Shown: positions 35,105 to 45,182 of the stretch, piece by piece
Numbering within the stretch: the first letter of the stretch is position 1
Layout of the letters: each line of letters opens with the position of its first letter
Source of the DNA: Xanthocytophaga flava
Lineage (GTDB): Bacteria > Bacteroidota > Bacteroidia > Cytophagales > 172606-1
Direction: 5' to 3'
DNA length: 64,000 nucleotides
Assembly (NCBI GenBank): GCA_030068525.1
Contig: JASJOS010000020.1
Coordinates: 62,001 to 126,000 of the forward strand
Notes under the pieces: model-generated
Databases searched by the model: none
What the model was told of the DNA's origin: nothing
What the model saw: only the letters and a program-made list of their open reading frames with translations
Made by a program: the position numbers and the translations under genes

Positions 35105-36109
35105 GTGAAATACACTAATTATTCTGTTGAAGATTTTGTTGCTGATGAATTTTTCCAGCAATGGGTAAAAGCTCCACAGCCAATTCACCAATCATTTTGG
35201 TCAGAATGGCTTAAAGAGAATCCACATAAGGCAGAAGAAGTAGAAGATGCTCGTAGATTAGTAGCTGCTTTCATAGTTGAAGCAGATAAATCTTTGGAGA
35301 AGCAGGCAAAAAATGACCTTGGTATACTATGGAGCAAGATTGACGAAACAGAGGTTCGTTCACAATCTTCTTTTCAGTCTGGATGGTTAAAAATGGCAGC
35401 TGTATTCATCGGATTTCTTGTTATAGCGGGAGTAGCTATATTCTTTTATTCACGTTGGAGTATGGTGCAATATGCAACGGATTTTGGAAAGACTCAGAAG
35501 TTTATTTTGCCAGATGGCTCCGAGGTGGTTTTAAATGGTAATTCACAAATCTCCTTTTCAAAAGATTGGACAGCCATGCAAGATCGTGAGGTTTGGATAC
35601 AAGGTGAGGCATTTTTTCATGTTGCCAAACAGAAGACTCATAATGGGTATCGCAAATTTATTGTACATACTTCTAATGTGGCAGTAGAAGTATTGGGAAC
35701 TCAGTTTGATGTAAATAATAGGAGGGAACTTACCCGGGTAGTACTTAGTGAAGGATCTGTTCGGTTACAACCTAAGCAACTCACGAAGCCTTTTCTTATG
35801 GTTCCGGGAGATTTGGTTGAATTATCAGAGAAACAATCGCTGATGCATAGAAAAGTCAATCCTGGATTGTATTCTGCCTGGACACAGGGTGAATTAAACT
35901 TTGAAAAAGAATCATTGGCCGATATTGCCCGGTTGCTGGAAGATAACTATGGCTATCAAGTAGTATTTAATGATTCCACGATTTCTACCAGACGATTCAG
36001 TGGATCGGCATCAGTTACCAATATCAATAATTTATTAATCAAGCTTTCTAAATCACACAATTTACGGATTACAAGGCAGGGAAAAACAATTTTTCTGGAC
36101 AATAATTAA
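35105..36109 (+). CDS. FecR-family anti-sigma factor of locus 1
   Basis: About 334 residues. There is no ATG in the open frame; I prefer the GTG at 35105 because it aligns with the start of the second FecR (MPFEDYTPQDFVENEFF against VKYTNYSVEDFVADEFF), although a TTG at 35093 also fits. The N-terminal ~80 residues would bind the sigma factor, one membrane helix follows (AAVFIGFLVIAGVAIFF), then the periplasmic FecR domain (FILPDGSEVVLNGNSQISF) and a C-terminal DUF4974 domain (~70 residues). It senses the state of SusC and controls the upstream sigma factor. Confidence 0.88.
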   Translation: MKYTNYSVEDFVADEFFQQWVKAPQPIHQSFWSEWLKENPHKAEEVEDARRLVAAFIVEADKSLEKQAKNDLGILWSKIDETEVRSQSSFQSGWLKMAAVFIGFLVIAGVAIFFYSRWSMVQYATDFGKTQKFILPDGSEVVLNGNSQISFSKDWTAMQDREVWIQGEAFFHVAKQKTHNGYRKFIVHTSNVAVEVLGTQFDVNNRRELTRVVLSEGSVRLQPKQLTKPFLMVPGDLVELSEKQSLMHRKVNPGLYSAWTQGELNFEKESLADIARLLEDNYGYQVVFNDSTISTRRFSGSASVTNINNLLIKLSKSHNLRITRQGKTIFLDNN

Positions 36110-36183
36110 TGTCATTTGTTTTTGAATGCTGCCTTTTAGTGCAAGAGAAGAGTAGTCAATTCACTTATTAACCCTCGTTAAGC

Positions 36184-39100
36184 ATGCGAACTTACGCTTT
36201 GTGTGCAAAGAATCTGGTATTCTTTGCGACAGTTATCCTTTTGCCTGAACTTTCCCCGGGACAGGTATTAGCCCTGTTTCCTAAATCAAGGCCTGTAAAA
36301 AGTGCTGGTACTCAAAACCAGGGCAGTCGTCCTCTCTATCTGGTTTTAACGGAAATGGCTAAACGTTATAAAGTAAAATTTAACTATGATCCGGACCTGA
36401 TTGGAAGTCAGATGGTAAGTGTAGAAAAATCCAGTCTAAATAATCCTGATCCGGAAGTAGTATTAACTCAGATCCTGAAACCATTAGATCTGTCTTTCGA
36501 GAAGGTGCAGAAAAATGACTATATTATTTTTCCTGGTAAGAAGAGGAATAAGGAATCAGATCCTAAATCTCAGTTAAACCTGATTGAAGGTATTCATATT
36601 GAAAGTTCTCTGGCAACTGCAACTATACAGGCTAATCCTGCCACAACACGTGCTATTACACTGAGTACTGTAAGTGGTACAGTTACTTCCGGAGATACAG
36701 GAGAGCCTCTGCCAGGTGTAAGTGTAAGCCTGAAAGGAACTACTCAGGGTGCTATTACAGATAAAGATGGAAAATATACACTTAATATACCTTCTGGGCA
36801 GGAAAACGGTATTCTAGTGTTTAGCTCAATTGGTTATCTCTCTGAAGAGATTCCTCTGAATAACAATACAATTATTGATATAAAGTTGGCCACAGATGTG
36901 AAATCACTGGGTGAAGTTGTTGTGATTGGGTATGGAACTCAGAAAAAAGAGTCAGTGACAGGTGCGATCTCCAGTGTTACCAGTAAAGATCTGGAACACG
37001 TACATGGATCTACAGTGAGTGCAACACTGGCTGGTAAAATTCCTGGTGCTTCTTTTCGTATGGCAGATGGACGGCCTGGAGCATGGGCTACCGTACAAGT
37101 TCGTAATCTGGGTGATCCTTTGTATGTAATTGATGGCATCCAGAAAGATGCTGGACAGTTTAATAACTTGTCTCCCAATGATATTGAAAGTATGACAGTA
37201 TTGAAAGATGCCTCTGCCTCTGTCTATGGCTCTCGTGCTGCCAATGGTGTTGTGATTGTAACAACCAAAAGAGGAAAAGCCGGAAGCAGTAATACGATCA
37301 ATGTCGATGCCTATTATGGCTGGCAGAACTGGACCCGTTTTCCTAAAACAGTAAATGCAGCAGAGTGGATGACAGGGAAAGTGGAAGCTGATATAAATGG
37401 ATTAAGCCGTCACACAGACATTACTCCAGAAGAGTTGGCAAAGTGGCAGGCGGGTACCGAAAAAGGCTATCAGAGTTTTGACTGGTATAAGTTTATTGTA
37501 AAGCCTAATGCACCACAGTCATCTGTGAACATAAATGCAACCGGCGGATCTGATAAAATCAATTATTATTTGTCTCTAACCCGGTTGGATCAAAGTTCAG
37601 TACTTGGCCGGGAATTTACCTTTGCACGAACCAACATACAGTCTAACATAGATGCGAAAATAAGTAATCGGTTTAAAGTAGGCGTACAAATCAACGGACG
37701 TATTGAAACCAGAGATCAGCCAGGTGTGCCTGGTGCAGATGACTACTGGGCTCCTCGCTTCGCACTCTTTCGCAATCGACCTACAGAACGTCCCTATGCA
37801 AATGATAATCCCAAGTATGTAGCTGATATCGGTCATAATGACACCAACTGGGGAATTATGAATAAGGCTATCTCCGGATATTGGCGTGAAGATTGGAGAG
37901 TATTACAAAGCAACTTTACAGGAGAATATCAGTTGCCACTCAAAGGTCTTGTGGCAAAAGGGATGTATTCCTACTATATCGCAGACCGGGTAATGAATGG
38001 ACATGAATACACCTATGATGCCTATACCTATGATGCACAAAAAGACGAATATATCCGAACAGGAGGTAGCACAAATCCATGGCGGGAACGTGGTGTAAAT
38101 AAGGTCCTTGAGAAAGTTGTACAGGGACAATTGCTTTACAATAACACCTTTGGTAAACATACTTTTGGTGGAACCTTTGTTGTAGAAAGAATAGAACGCA
38201 ATGAACTGGAATCTTGGGTGCACTCAGTACCTCAAACGAATGCTCTTCCTATCTTACAGTTTTCAGATATGGACACATACGATGATAAGGATGAGGTACA
38301 GGCACGCATTGGATATGTTGGTCGGTTTACTTACAACTATGCTGACAAATATTTTCTGGAAATTGCTGGACGGCGAGATGCTTCATGGAAGTTTGCTCCT
38401 ACCAAGCGTTGGGGAGTATTCCCCTCAGTTTCTGCAGGATGGCGTATCAGTGAAGAAGGATTTTTTAAAAATCTGGACTGGAATGTACTGAGTGATCTCA
38501 AGTTGCGGGCATCCTATGGTGAACTGGGAGATGACAATATCAACATGGGGATTAATGCAGATAACAGCAGGTTTATAAGATACCCTATGTATATCCCAGG
38601 TTATAGATATGCCACTTCCAGGGTTATTCTGGATGGACAGGTTGTAACAGGAGCCAGAGATAAAGGTGTGCCTATTACTAATTTGTCCTGGTTTACAAGT
38701 AAGATTACAGACATTGGTTTGGACTATGCATTCCTGAATGGAAGAATAACAGGTGCAGTTGACTATTTCTACCGTAAACGTACTGGATTACGAGAAAGAA
38801 AATATGACATATTAGTTCCTAGTGAAATAGGGTATTCTTTACCTGAAGAAAACGTAAATACGGATGCTCAGATAGGTGGAGAGATATCTGCACTCTATAG
38901 TGGCAAAATCAATCAGGTGACTTTCTCTGTAGGTGGAAATATTTCTTATTCAAGAAGCCGTGCTATTTCCTCTTATAAACCCAGATTTGGCAACTCATGG
39001 GATCGATACCGAGGTTCTAATGAAGATCGTTGGAGTGGTACCTATTGGGGATATGAAGTAATAGGGCAATTCCAATCTCAGGCCCAAATCAATGACTATG

Positions 39101-39735
39101 ACGTAAATATTGATGGTGAAGGTAATAAAACTTTGTTGCCTGGAGACTTAATTTATAAGGATGTTAATGGTGATGGGGTAATTAACGGTGATGATGAGAG
39201 ACCTATTGGCTATGCGAGGGATAAAAATCCTATTGTAAATTATGGTCTTAGTCTTTCTGCAGCATGGAAAGGATTTGATCTGAGAGCCGATTTCTCGGGA
39301 GGTACTATGTACTCCTATAACCGACAATATGAGATGCGGGTTGCTTATCAGAATACCGGTAATCTGCTGAAAGAATTGTATGATGATCGCTGGCATCGGG
39401 CAGATCCTTACAATATTGATAGTGAATGGATTCCTGGTAAGTATCCAGCTCTTCGCTTTAATGATGGTAGGCACAGCAACTACCGGAACTCTACCTTCTG
39501 GCTAACCAATGTCAAATACCTGCGTCTACGCACAATGGAGATAGGGTATTCTATTCCTAAAGCATTAACTGATAAGATTAAAATACAAAGAGCCCGTATT
39601 TATGTAAATACCTATAATCTGTTCTCAATTGATAATGTACGCCATTTGGGAGTAGATCCGGAGATTATGGATGAGAATGGTTTGCAGTATCCACAAAGTA
39701 AGCTGGTTAATATCGGGGTTAATCTTTCTTTCTAA
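36184..39735 (+). CDS. SusC/RagA-type TonB-dependent outer membrane transporter with STN domain (locus 1)
   Basis: 1183 residues. Signal peptide, then an STN domain at about 50-115 (LVLTEMAKRYKVKFNYDPDL), then a carboxypeptidase-D-like beta domain at about 165-235 (GEPLPGVSVSLKGTTQGA), then the plug (VVVIGYGTQKKESVTGAIS, YVIDGI, SIYGSRAANGVV-like region) and a 22-strand barrel ending in Phe. The STN domain is what lets a receptor talk to FecR. SusC imports oligosaccharides or peptides too large for porins, with SusD as lid. SusD follows immediately. It probably forms one operon from here to the glutaminase-like gene. Confidence 0.95.
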   Translation: MRTYALCAKNLVFFATVILLPELSPGQVLALFPKSRPVKSAGTQNQGSRPLYLVLTEMAKRYKVKFNYDPDLIGSQMVSVEKSSLNNPDPEVVLTQILKPLDLSFEKVQKNDYIIFPGKKRNKESDPKSQLNLIEGIHIESSLATATIQANPATTRAITLSTVSGTVTSGDTGEPLPGVSVSLKGTTQGAITDKDGKYTLNIPSGQENGILVFSSIGYLSEEIPLNNNTIIDIKLATDVKSLGEVVVIGYGTQKKESVTGAISSVTSKDLEHVHGSTVSATLAGKIPGASFRMADGRPGAWATVQVRNLGDPLYVIDGIQKDAGQFNNLSPNDIESMTVLKDASASVYGSRAANGVVIVTTKRGKAGSSNTINVDAYYGWQNWTRFPKTVNAAEWMTGKVEADINGLSRHTDITPEELAKWQAGTEKGYQSFDWYKFIVKPNAPQSSVNINATGGSDKINYYLSLTRLDQSSVLGREFTFARTNIQSNIDAKISNRFKVGVQINGRIETRDQPGVPGADDYWAPRFALFRNRPTERPYANDNPKYVADIGHNDTNWGIMNKAISGYWREDWRVLQSNFTGEYQLPLKGLVAKGMYSYYIADRVMNGHEYTYDAYTYDAQKDEYIRTGGSTNPWRERGVNKVLEKVVQGQLLYNNTFGKHTFGGTFVVERIERNELESWVHSVPQTNALPILQFSDMDTYDDKDEVQARIGYVGRFTYNYADKYFLEIAGRRDASWKFAPTKRWGVFPSVSAGWRISEEGFFKNLDWNVLSDLKLRASYGELGDDNINMGINADNSRFIRYPMYIPGYRYATSRVILDGQVVTGARDKGVPITNLSWFTSKITDIGLDYAFLNGRITGAVDYFYRKRTGLRERKYDILVPSEIGYSLPEENVNTDAQIGGEISALYSGKINQVTFSVGGNISYSRSRAISSYKPRFGNSWDRYRGSNEDRWSGTYWGYEVIGQFQSQAQINDYDVNIDGEGNKTLLPGDLIYKDVNGDGVINGDDERPIGYARDKNPIVNYGLSLSAAWKGFDLRADFSGGTMYSYNRQYEMRVAYQNTGNLLKELYDDRWHRADPYNIDSEWIPGKYPALRFNDGRHSNYRNSTFWLTNVKYLRLRTMEIGYSIPKALTDKIKIQRARIYVNTYNLFSIDNVRHLGVDPEIMDENGLQYPQSKLVNIGVNLSF

Positions 39736-39751
39736 ACAAACGCACTTTACC

Positions 39752-41644
39752 ATGAAAAAATATACACTTCTTTTTTTGTTGCTCTTCATCACCTGGGGAT
39801 GTAACGATGAGGATTTTCTGAACAGAGATCCTAAAGATGTTCTGCTGGATGAACAGGTATGGCAGGATAAAGGATTGGTCTTCTCTGTACTGGCTGATTT
39901 GTATGACCGCTATCCAGATTATCAGACAATTGAAAACTGGGTAGAGTTTACCAATTTTGATGAAGCCTTTGCCTCTGCAAATCCAGATTATGGACGTCAT
40001 AAAAATCAGAATTATGGGTATGGTGACTGGAGCTATTGGGATTACGGATATATGCGGGAACTGAATCTGTTTATTCAGAAATGTGAGGCAGCAGAGAAGC
40101 TGGACCCTGCAGACAGATCCCGTTTTACGGCTGAAGCACACTTTCTGAGAGCTGCGGTTTACTTTGAGATGGCAAAACGTATGGGAGGTGTGCCCTTGAT
40201 TCTGGAACCTTTGGAATATGACTTTAGTGGAGATCCTACCTATTTGCAGTATCCACGAGCAAAGGAGTATGAAATATATGATTTTGTTCTTAATGAACTG
40301 GAAACCATAAGTACGCAGTTGCCTGATGATCCAAATATCAAGTCAAGAGCTACTAAAGGTCTTGCACTAGCAATGAAGGCACGTGCTGCTTTATATGCAG
40401 CCTCTATTGCTCGTTATGGTGTAAATACCCCACAAGTATCTCTCCCTGGTGAAGAAGTGGGTATTCCAGCTGGTAAAGCCGTAGCATATTATGAAACAGC
40501 ACTTGATGCCGCACAGAGACTTATTACTAGCGGAAAGTATTCCTTGTATAATCAGAAGCCTGATCTGGCAGAGAACTTTGCTAGTCTGTTCTATGATAAA
40601 GAAAATAACCCTGAAGTCATCTTTGTAGAAGATTACAAACTGAAAAGCGGACATGTGCATGGATGGACAATATCTAATCAACCTCGGTATCAGGCAGAAG
40701 AGCAACAAGGTGGACGATTGAACCCTTCACTGAATCTGGTTCAGTCGTTTGAAAAACTTGATAATACCTTTGCTCCACTTACCGCAACCGATTCAAAAGG
40801 TTTTTTACTGGGAGCCAATAATCAGGTTGCCTATTTTAACAATCCACAGGATTTGTTTATCGGACGGGATGCCCGTTTGTGGGGAACTGTAATTCTGCCA
40901 GGAACACAATTCAAAAATAAAGAAGTAGATATTTGGGGGGGATATATGCTGGCCAATGGTTCTGTTGTCACTGCAGATGTGTTGGGAGGTAAAAAGAAGT
41001 TATCAGTACAAGGAGAGCTACAACAGGTAGTAGGTTTTAGCGGACCTATTGATAATCTGGAATTTAGTGCACAAACAGGTTTTTATGTACGTAAATACTT
41101 AGATCCAGCTAAAGGCTCTGGACAGTTAGGTACACAAAGCGATGTGTGGTGGATTCGTTATCGTTATGCCGAAGTCCTGCTAAATGCAGCAGAGGCTGCT
41201 TTTGCATTAGAGAAGTTCGACCTGGCAGCAACCTACATCAATCAGGTAAGAGAACGTGCTGGATTCACTATACCACTTACTGCTGATCAGATTACGTTTG
41301 ATCGTATTGTACATGAACGAAAAGTGGAACTGGCGTTTGAAGGGCACCAGCTTTGGGATATGAAACGTTGGCGTATAGCTCATTTGGTATGGAATGGGGT
41401 AAGTACAGACCTAACCAGTAACCCTGGTAAAGCGACAGAGTCCAGTACCCGTCCGTTTGGTTTGTGGCCTTATAAAGTATACAATCCAGGAAGTCCTACT
41501 GATGGTAAGTGGGTATTCAAAAAGATTGTCCCTGGCCCTGTCACAAATGCAGATTGGTTTCGCATGGGAAATTATTATTCGCAGATTAATAATGATATCC
41601 TAAACAACAATCCTAAAATCGTTAAGAACCCCAATCAGAATTAA
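39752..41644 (+). CDS. SusD/RagB-type nutrient-binding lipoprotein (locus 1)
   Basis: 630 residues from the ATG at 39752; the frame also runs upstream into susC but MKKYTLLFLLLFITWGC is a clear lipoprotein signal (Cys17). The TPR-like SusD fold is shown by FTAEAHFLRAAVYFEMAKRMGGVPLI near 130 and the C-terminal block VRERAGFTIPLTADQITFDRIVHERKVELAFEGHQLWDMKRW. It captures the substrate on the cell surface and closes over the SusC barrel. 16 bases after susC and 11 before the DUF3823 gene. Confidence 0.95.
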   Translation: MKKYTLLFLLLFITWGCNDEDFLNRDPKDVLLDEQVWQDKGLVFSVLADLYDRYPDYQTIENWVEFTNFDEAFASANPDYGRHKNQNYGYGDWSYWDYGYMRELNLFIQKCEAAEKLDPADRSRFTAEAHFLRAAVYFEMAKRMGGVPLILEPLEYDFSGDPTYLQYPRAKEYEIYDFVLNELETISTQLPDDPNIKSRATKGLALAMKARAALYAASIARYGVNTPQVSLPGEEVGIPAGKAVAYYETALDAAQRLITSGKYSLYNQKPDLAENFASLFYDKENNPEVIFVEDYKLKSGHVHGWTISNQPRYQAEEQQGGRLNPSLNLVQSFEKLDNTFAPLTATDSKGFLLGANNQVAYFNNPQDLFIGRDARLWGTVILPGTQFKNKEVDIWGGYMLANGSVVTADVLGGKKKLSVQGELQQVVGFSGPIDNLEFSAQTGFYVRKYLDPAKGSGQLGTQSDVWWIRYRYAEVLLNAAEAAFALEKFDLAATYINQVRERAGFTIPLTADQITFDRIVHERKVELAFEGHQLWDMKRWRIAHLVWNGVSTDLTSNPGKATESSTRPFGLWPYKVYNPGSPTDGKWVFKKIVPGPVTNADWFRMGNYYSQINNDILNNNPKIVKNPNQN

Positions 41645-41655
41645 TCTTTCTTTCT

Positions 41656-42363
41656 ATGAAACAGATATTATTTTATCTTACTGGTATCATGATGATCACA
41701 ACTGTAAGTTCTTGTGCTTTCGATAATTACGATGCACCTGACACTTATCTGACAGGTCGGATTGTATATAATGGTGAGCCTATTAATGTAGCCTATGACA
41801 ATGTGATTTTTGAATTATGGGAACCAGGCTGGCAAACAAAAATTCCTATTAATGTGCCTGTTACTCAGGATGGTTCCTATTCGACTATATTATTTAAGTC
41901 TACATACAAACTTGTTTTTCAATCCGGACAAGGCCCTTTCAGGATGCTTCAGAATGATCAGACAGGTTCTGATACACTTATAGTTGATCTTAAAGGGAGC
42001 CAGACATTAGATATTGAAGTATTACCATATTATATGATCCGTAATGCACAGTTCTCAAGTACTGGTGATAGAAAGGTTACTGCCTCCTGTCGTGTGGAAA
42101 AAATCATTACAGATATATTGTATGCAAAGGATGTAGAACATGTATCACTCTATGTTAGCAAAACTCAGTTTGTGGATCAAAGAACCAGTATGGTCAGTCA
42201 AGAGATAACAGGTAGTGCTATCACGGATCTAAATAATGTCAGCTTAAGTGTGACCGTACCTTCATCTGCTCCTATTCAGAATTATATATATGCCCGAATT
42301 GGAGTAAAAATCAGTGGGATAGAAGATATGATTTTTTCTCCGGTTCAAAAGATTGAACTTTGA
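41656..42363 (+). CDS. DUF3823 domain surface lipoprotein (locus 1)
   Basis: 235 residues with lipoprotein signal (TTVSSC, Cys20). The N-terminal domain (TYLTGRIVYNGEPINVAYDNVIFELWEPGW) is DUF3823, a beta-sandwich commonly coded after susD in Bacteroidota, and the second half is another beta-sandwich. It is presumed to be an accessory binding protein on the outer surface. Its stop codon lies in the left arm of a perfect 11-bp hairpin, which may tune expression of the enzyme gene behind it. Confidence 0.88.
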   Translation: MKQILFYLTGIMMITTVSSCAFDNYDAPDTYLTGRIVYNGEPINVAYDNVIFELWEPGWQTKIPINVPVTQDGSYSTILFKSTYKLVFQSGQGPFRMLQNDQTGSDTLIVDLKGSQTLDIEVLPYYMIRNAQFSSTGDRKVTASCRVEKIITDILYAKDVEHVSLYVSKTQFVDQRTSMVSQEITGSAITDLNNVSLSVTVPSSAPIQNYIYARIGVKISGIEDMIFSPVQKIEL

Positions 42364-42383
42364 TTGTGGTTACACAATCAAAG
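42358..42383 (+). terminator. Perfect 11-bp hairpin across the DUF3823 stop codon
   Basis: CTTTGATTGTG (42358-42368) and CACAATCAAAG (42373-42383) with loop GTTA, followed by TTTATAC. It may be an attenuator or RNA processing site inside the operon. Confidence 0.5.
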
Positions 42384-42436
42384 TTTATACTACCTATCCA
42401 CTTTTCAAACCATATCCTTAAATCACTTACTTTATA

Positions 42437-44941
42437 ATGATGTACAAGTTTTTCTCTGTTTTTACAAGTTTAGCACTCTCCTTGGCTTGCATTCAGCTAC
42501 AGGCTCAGGACCTTCGTTCTCCTGCTGTCCCGTTAATTACCATTGATCCGTATACAAGTGTATGGTCTTTTTCTGATAAACTTTATGATGAACCTACCCG
42601 CCATTGGACGGGGCGTCCACATCGGCTAACAGGAAAGATACGGGTAGATGGCAAAACACTTGATTTTATGGGAGCGCCAATAGCTTCTCGTAAGACTATT
42701 GTTCCAACAGGTTCTCAAAAGCCTTATGCTGTGAAGTATACTTTTGAAAATCCAGGTGCAGACTGGATGAAACCTACTTATAATGCGACTTCCTGGAAGA
42801 CAGGTCAGGGTGGTTTTGCACCAGATGCAGATCAGACCATGCGAACCAAATGGAATTCAAATGATCTGTGGGTAAGAAGAGAAGTGGAATTAAAGGATCT
42901 GAATTTTAATAAATTGTTGCTATTGTTGAAGCATGACGACAATGTTGAAGTTTATATCAATGGTGTTGAAGCCTATACATGCAATTGCTGGACTGATGAA
43001 TATAAGGCTATACAGCTTTCTGACCAGGTTAAATCTTACCTAAAGAAAGGAAAAAATCTAATTGCTATTCATTGTGCTAATACTGCAGGTGGGCAGCATC
43101 TGGATTTTGGATTAGCAGATGAAATCAAACCTTCTGTTGCCATTCAGCCTGTTATACAAAAATCTGTCATTGTAAAAGCTACTCAAAGTATCTATGACTT
43201 TGCTTGTGGCCCGGTTGATCTGAAAGTGACATTTACCTCTCCGTTACTTATGAGTAATCTCGACGTTCTTTCTCGTCCGGTTTCCTATGTGACATTTGAT
43301 ATGCAATCCAATGATGGAAAACCACATGATGTACAACTGTATTTTGATGCTTCTGCAGAATTAGCAGTAAACAATTCGGAACAGACAGTAATTGGTAAAA
43401 GATCGTCTAATGAAACACTACATATTCTGAGTGCAGGTACTCAGTCACAAAAGATGTTAGAGACGAAAGGGGATAATGTACGTATTGATTGGGGGTATGT
43501 CTATGTGGCTGCTGGAAAATCACCACAAACAACTACTGTGATTACAGAGGCTCCTAAGGCACATGCTGCTTTTACTCAGACAGGAATTCTTCCTAAAACA
43601 GATGATGCCTTGACGGCCCGTGAAGTGGGAAGCCAACCAACGGTATTGGCTATTAGCTATAATCTAGGAAAAGTAAGTACAACTCCGGCTTCTACACATG
43701 TACTGGTTGGCTATGATGACATTCAATCTGTAGAGTTTTTTAAAACGCCTTTGAAGGCATGGTGGAGACGAAACTCAGGAACTAGCTTTGAGAAAATGTT
43801 GGTTTCTGCAGAGAAAGAATACAAACAACTTATACAGGAGTGTACAAGTTTTGATCAGCAATTGTACAAAGATGCCCTTCAATCTGGTGGTGAGGAGTAC
43901 GCACAATTATGTGAGCTAGGCTATAGACAAGCAATTGCCGCCCACAAGTTGGTAGCGGGTCCGGATGGAATACCTTTCTTTTTCTCAAAGGAAAACTTTA
44001 GTAATGGCTCCATTGGAACAGTAGACGTAACTTACCCATCTGCGCCTTTGTTTTTGTTATATAATCCGACTTTGCTGAAGGGTATGATGGACCCTATTTT
44101 TTACTATACCGAAAGTGGAAAGTGGACAAAGCCCTTTGCTGCTCATGATGTTGGTACGTATCCTCAAGCAAACGGACAGACATATGGAGAAGACATGCCT
44201 GTAGAGGAAAGCGGTAATATGCTTATTCTGGCTACTGCTATTGCTGAGGTAGAGGGAAATGCCGACTATGCTAAAAAGCACTGGAAAGCATTGACTATCT
44301 GGGCCGAATACCTGAAAAAAGCGGGACTTGATCCTGAAAACCAACTATGTACAGACGATTTTGCAGGCCATTTGGCTCACAATGCTAACTTATCCATCAA
44401 AGCCATTCTGGGAATAGCAGGTTACGGAAAGCTAGCCGCAATGCAGGGTGATGCCAGTACTGCTGCAACCTACAATGCATTAGCCAAAGATATGGCACAA
44501 AAATGGACCCAAATGGCTCAGGATGGAGATCATTACAGCCTTACTTTTGACAAAAAAGGGACCTGGAGCCAGAAATACAATCTGGTATGGGATAAAATGC
44601 TGGGAATGAATATATTCTCTCCTGAAATTGCCAAAAAGGAAATCAGTTATTATCTGACAAAACAAAATAAGTTTGGCCTTCCTCTGGATAGCCGGAAAAG
44701 CTATACCAAGTCTGACTGGATTATATGGACTGCTACTCTGACAAATTCACCAAAGGATTTCCAGCAGATTCTTCATCCTGTATATGTTTTTGCCAATGAA
44801 GGTCCTAGCCGTATTCCATTGAGTGACTGGCATGAAACTACCAATGGTGAGTCTGTAGGATTCCGGGCAAGATCTGTAGTAGGAGGGTATTATATTAAAT
44901 TGTTAGATGACTACCTGAAAAAGAAACAGTCCAAAAATTAA
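42437..44941 (+). CDS. Glutaminase-A-like protein (DUF4964/DUF5127/DUF4965/DUF1793 architecture)
   Basis: 834 residues with a signal peptide (ACIQLQAQD). The mature part opens with the DUF4964 pattern PAVPLITIDPYTSVWSFSD, followed by an inserted jelly-roll-like stretch (LLLLLKHDDNVEVYINGVEAY), DUF5127, DUF4965 (ELGYRQAIAAHKLVAGPDGIPFFFSKE, DVTYPSAPLFLLYNP) and DUF1793 (TDDFAGHLAHNANLSIKAILGIAGYG, near 640). Homologues include fungal glutaminase A, but similar proteins in Bacteroidota are often found in polysaccharide loci and may be glycosidases. As the only enzyme of locus 1 it probably trims the imported substrate in the periplasm. Confidence 0.85.
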   Translation: MMYKFFSVFTSLALSLACIQLQAQDLRSPAVPLITIDPYTSVWSFSDKLYDEPTRHWTGRPHRLTGKIRVDGKTLDFMGAPIASRKTIVPTGSQKPYAVKYTFENPGADWMKPTYNATSWKTGQGGFAPDADQTMRTKWNSNDLWVRREVELKDLNFNKLLLLLKHDDNVEVYINGVEAYTCNCWTDEYKAIQLSDQVKSYLKKGKNLIAIHCANTAGGQHLDFGLADEIKPSVAIQPVIQKSVIVKATQSIYDFACGPVDLKVTFTSPLLMSNLDVLSRPVSYVTFDMQSNDGKPHDVQLYFDASAELAVNNSEQTVIGKRSSNETLHILSAGTQSQKMLETKGDNVRIDWGYVYVAAGKSPQTTTVITEAPKAHAAFTQTGILPKTDDALTAREVGSQPTVLAISYNLGKVSTTPASTHVLVGYDDIQSVEFFKTPLKAWWRRNSGTSFEKMLVSAEKEYKQLIQECTSFDQQLYKDALQSGGEEYAQLCELGYRQAIAAHKLVAGPDGIPFFFSKENFSNGSIGTVDVTYPSAPLFLLYNPTLLKGMMDPIFYYTESGKWTKPFAAHDVGTYPQANGQTYGEDMPVEESGNMLILATAIAEVEGNADYAKKHWKALTIWAEYLKKAGLDPENQLCTDDFAGHLAHNANLSIKAILGIAGYGKLAAMQGDASTAATYNALAKDMAQKWTQMAQDGDHYSLTFDKKGTWSQKYNLVWDKMLGMNIFSPEIAKKEISYYLTKQNKFGLPLDSRKSYTKSDWIIWTATLTNSPKDFQQILHPVYVFANEGPSRIPLSDWHETTNGESVGFRARSVVGGYYIKLLDDYLKKKQSKN

Positions 44942-44981
44942 AAATTACCTGATCGCTGTTCATTTTGATTTTTTAACAGCC

Positions 44982-45026
44982 AAAGCCATCTTTTGGAGTA
45001 ATTCCGAAAGGTGGCTTTGAGGTTTT
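44982..45026 (+). terminator. Terminator of uptake locus 1
   Basis: A 15-bp stem with two G-T pairs: AAAGCCATCTTTTGG (44982-44996) with CCGAAAGGTGGCTTT (45004-45018), then GAGGTTTTAT. Confidence 0.65.
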
Positions 45027-45143
45027 ATAAATAAATACAAATAGCTTCTTCTCTATTAAGTGTCTGGCTTTCTGTTTTGTAGTGTAACTGGATATTCCCC
45101 TGCAACTTTCTGTAACAACTGATTTTTTTTCAATTATTTCTTT

Positions 45144-45182
45144 GAATACATAGATAATAATACTATGTTTATCTATGTATTC
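45144..45182 (+). promoter_or_regulatory. Probable PadR operator overlapping its own start codon
   Basis: A perfect 14-bp inverted repeat: GAATACATAGATAA (45144-45157) and TTATCTATGTATTC (45169-45182), 11-base spacer. CTATGT also occurs twice 10 bases apart (45163, 45173), facing ACATAG at 45148. The right arm contains the padR ATG at 45175. PadR-type repressors bind ATGT...ACAT-like dyads, so autorepression is likely. Confidence 0.6.
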
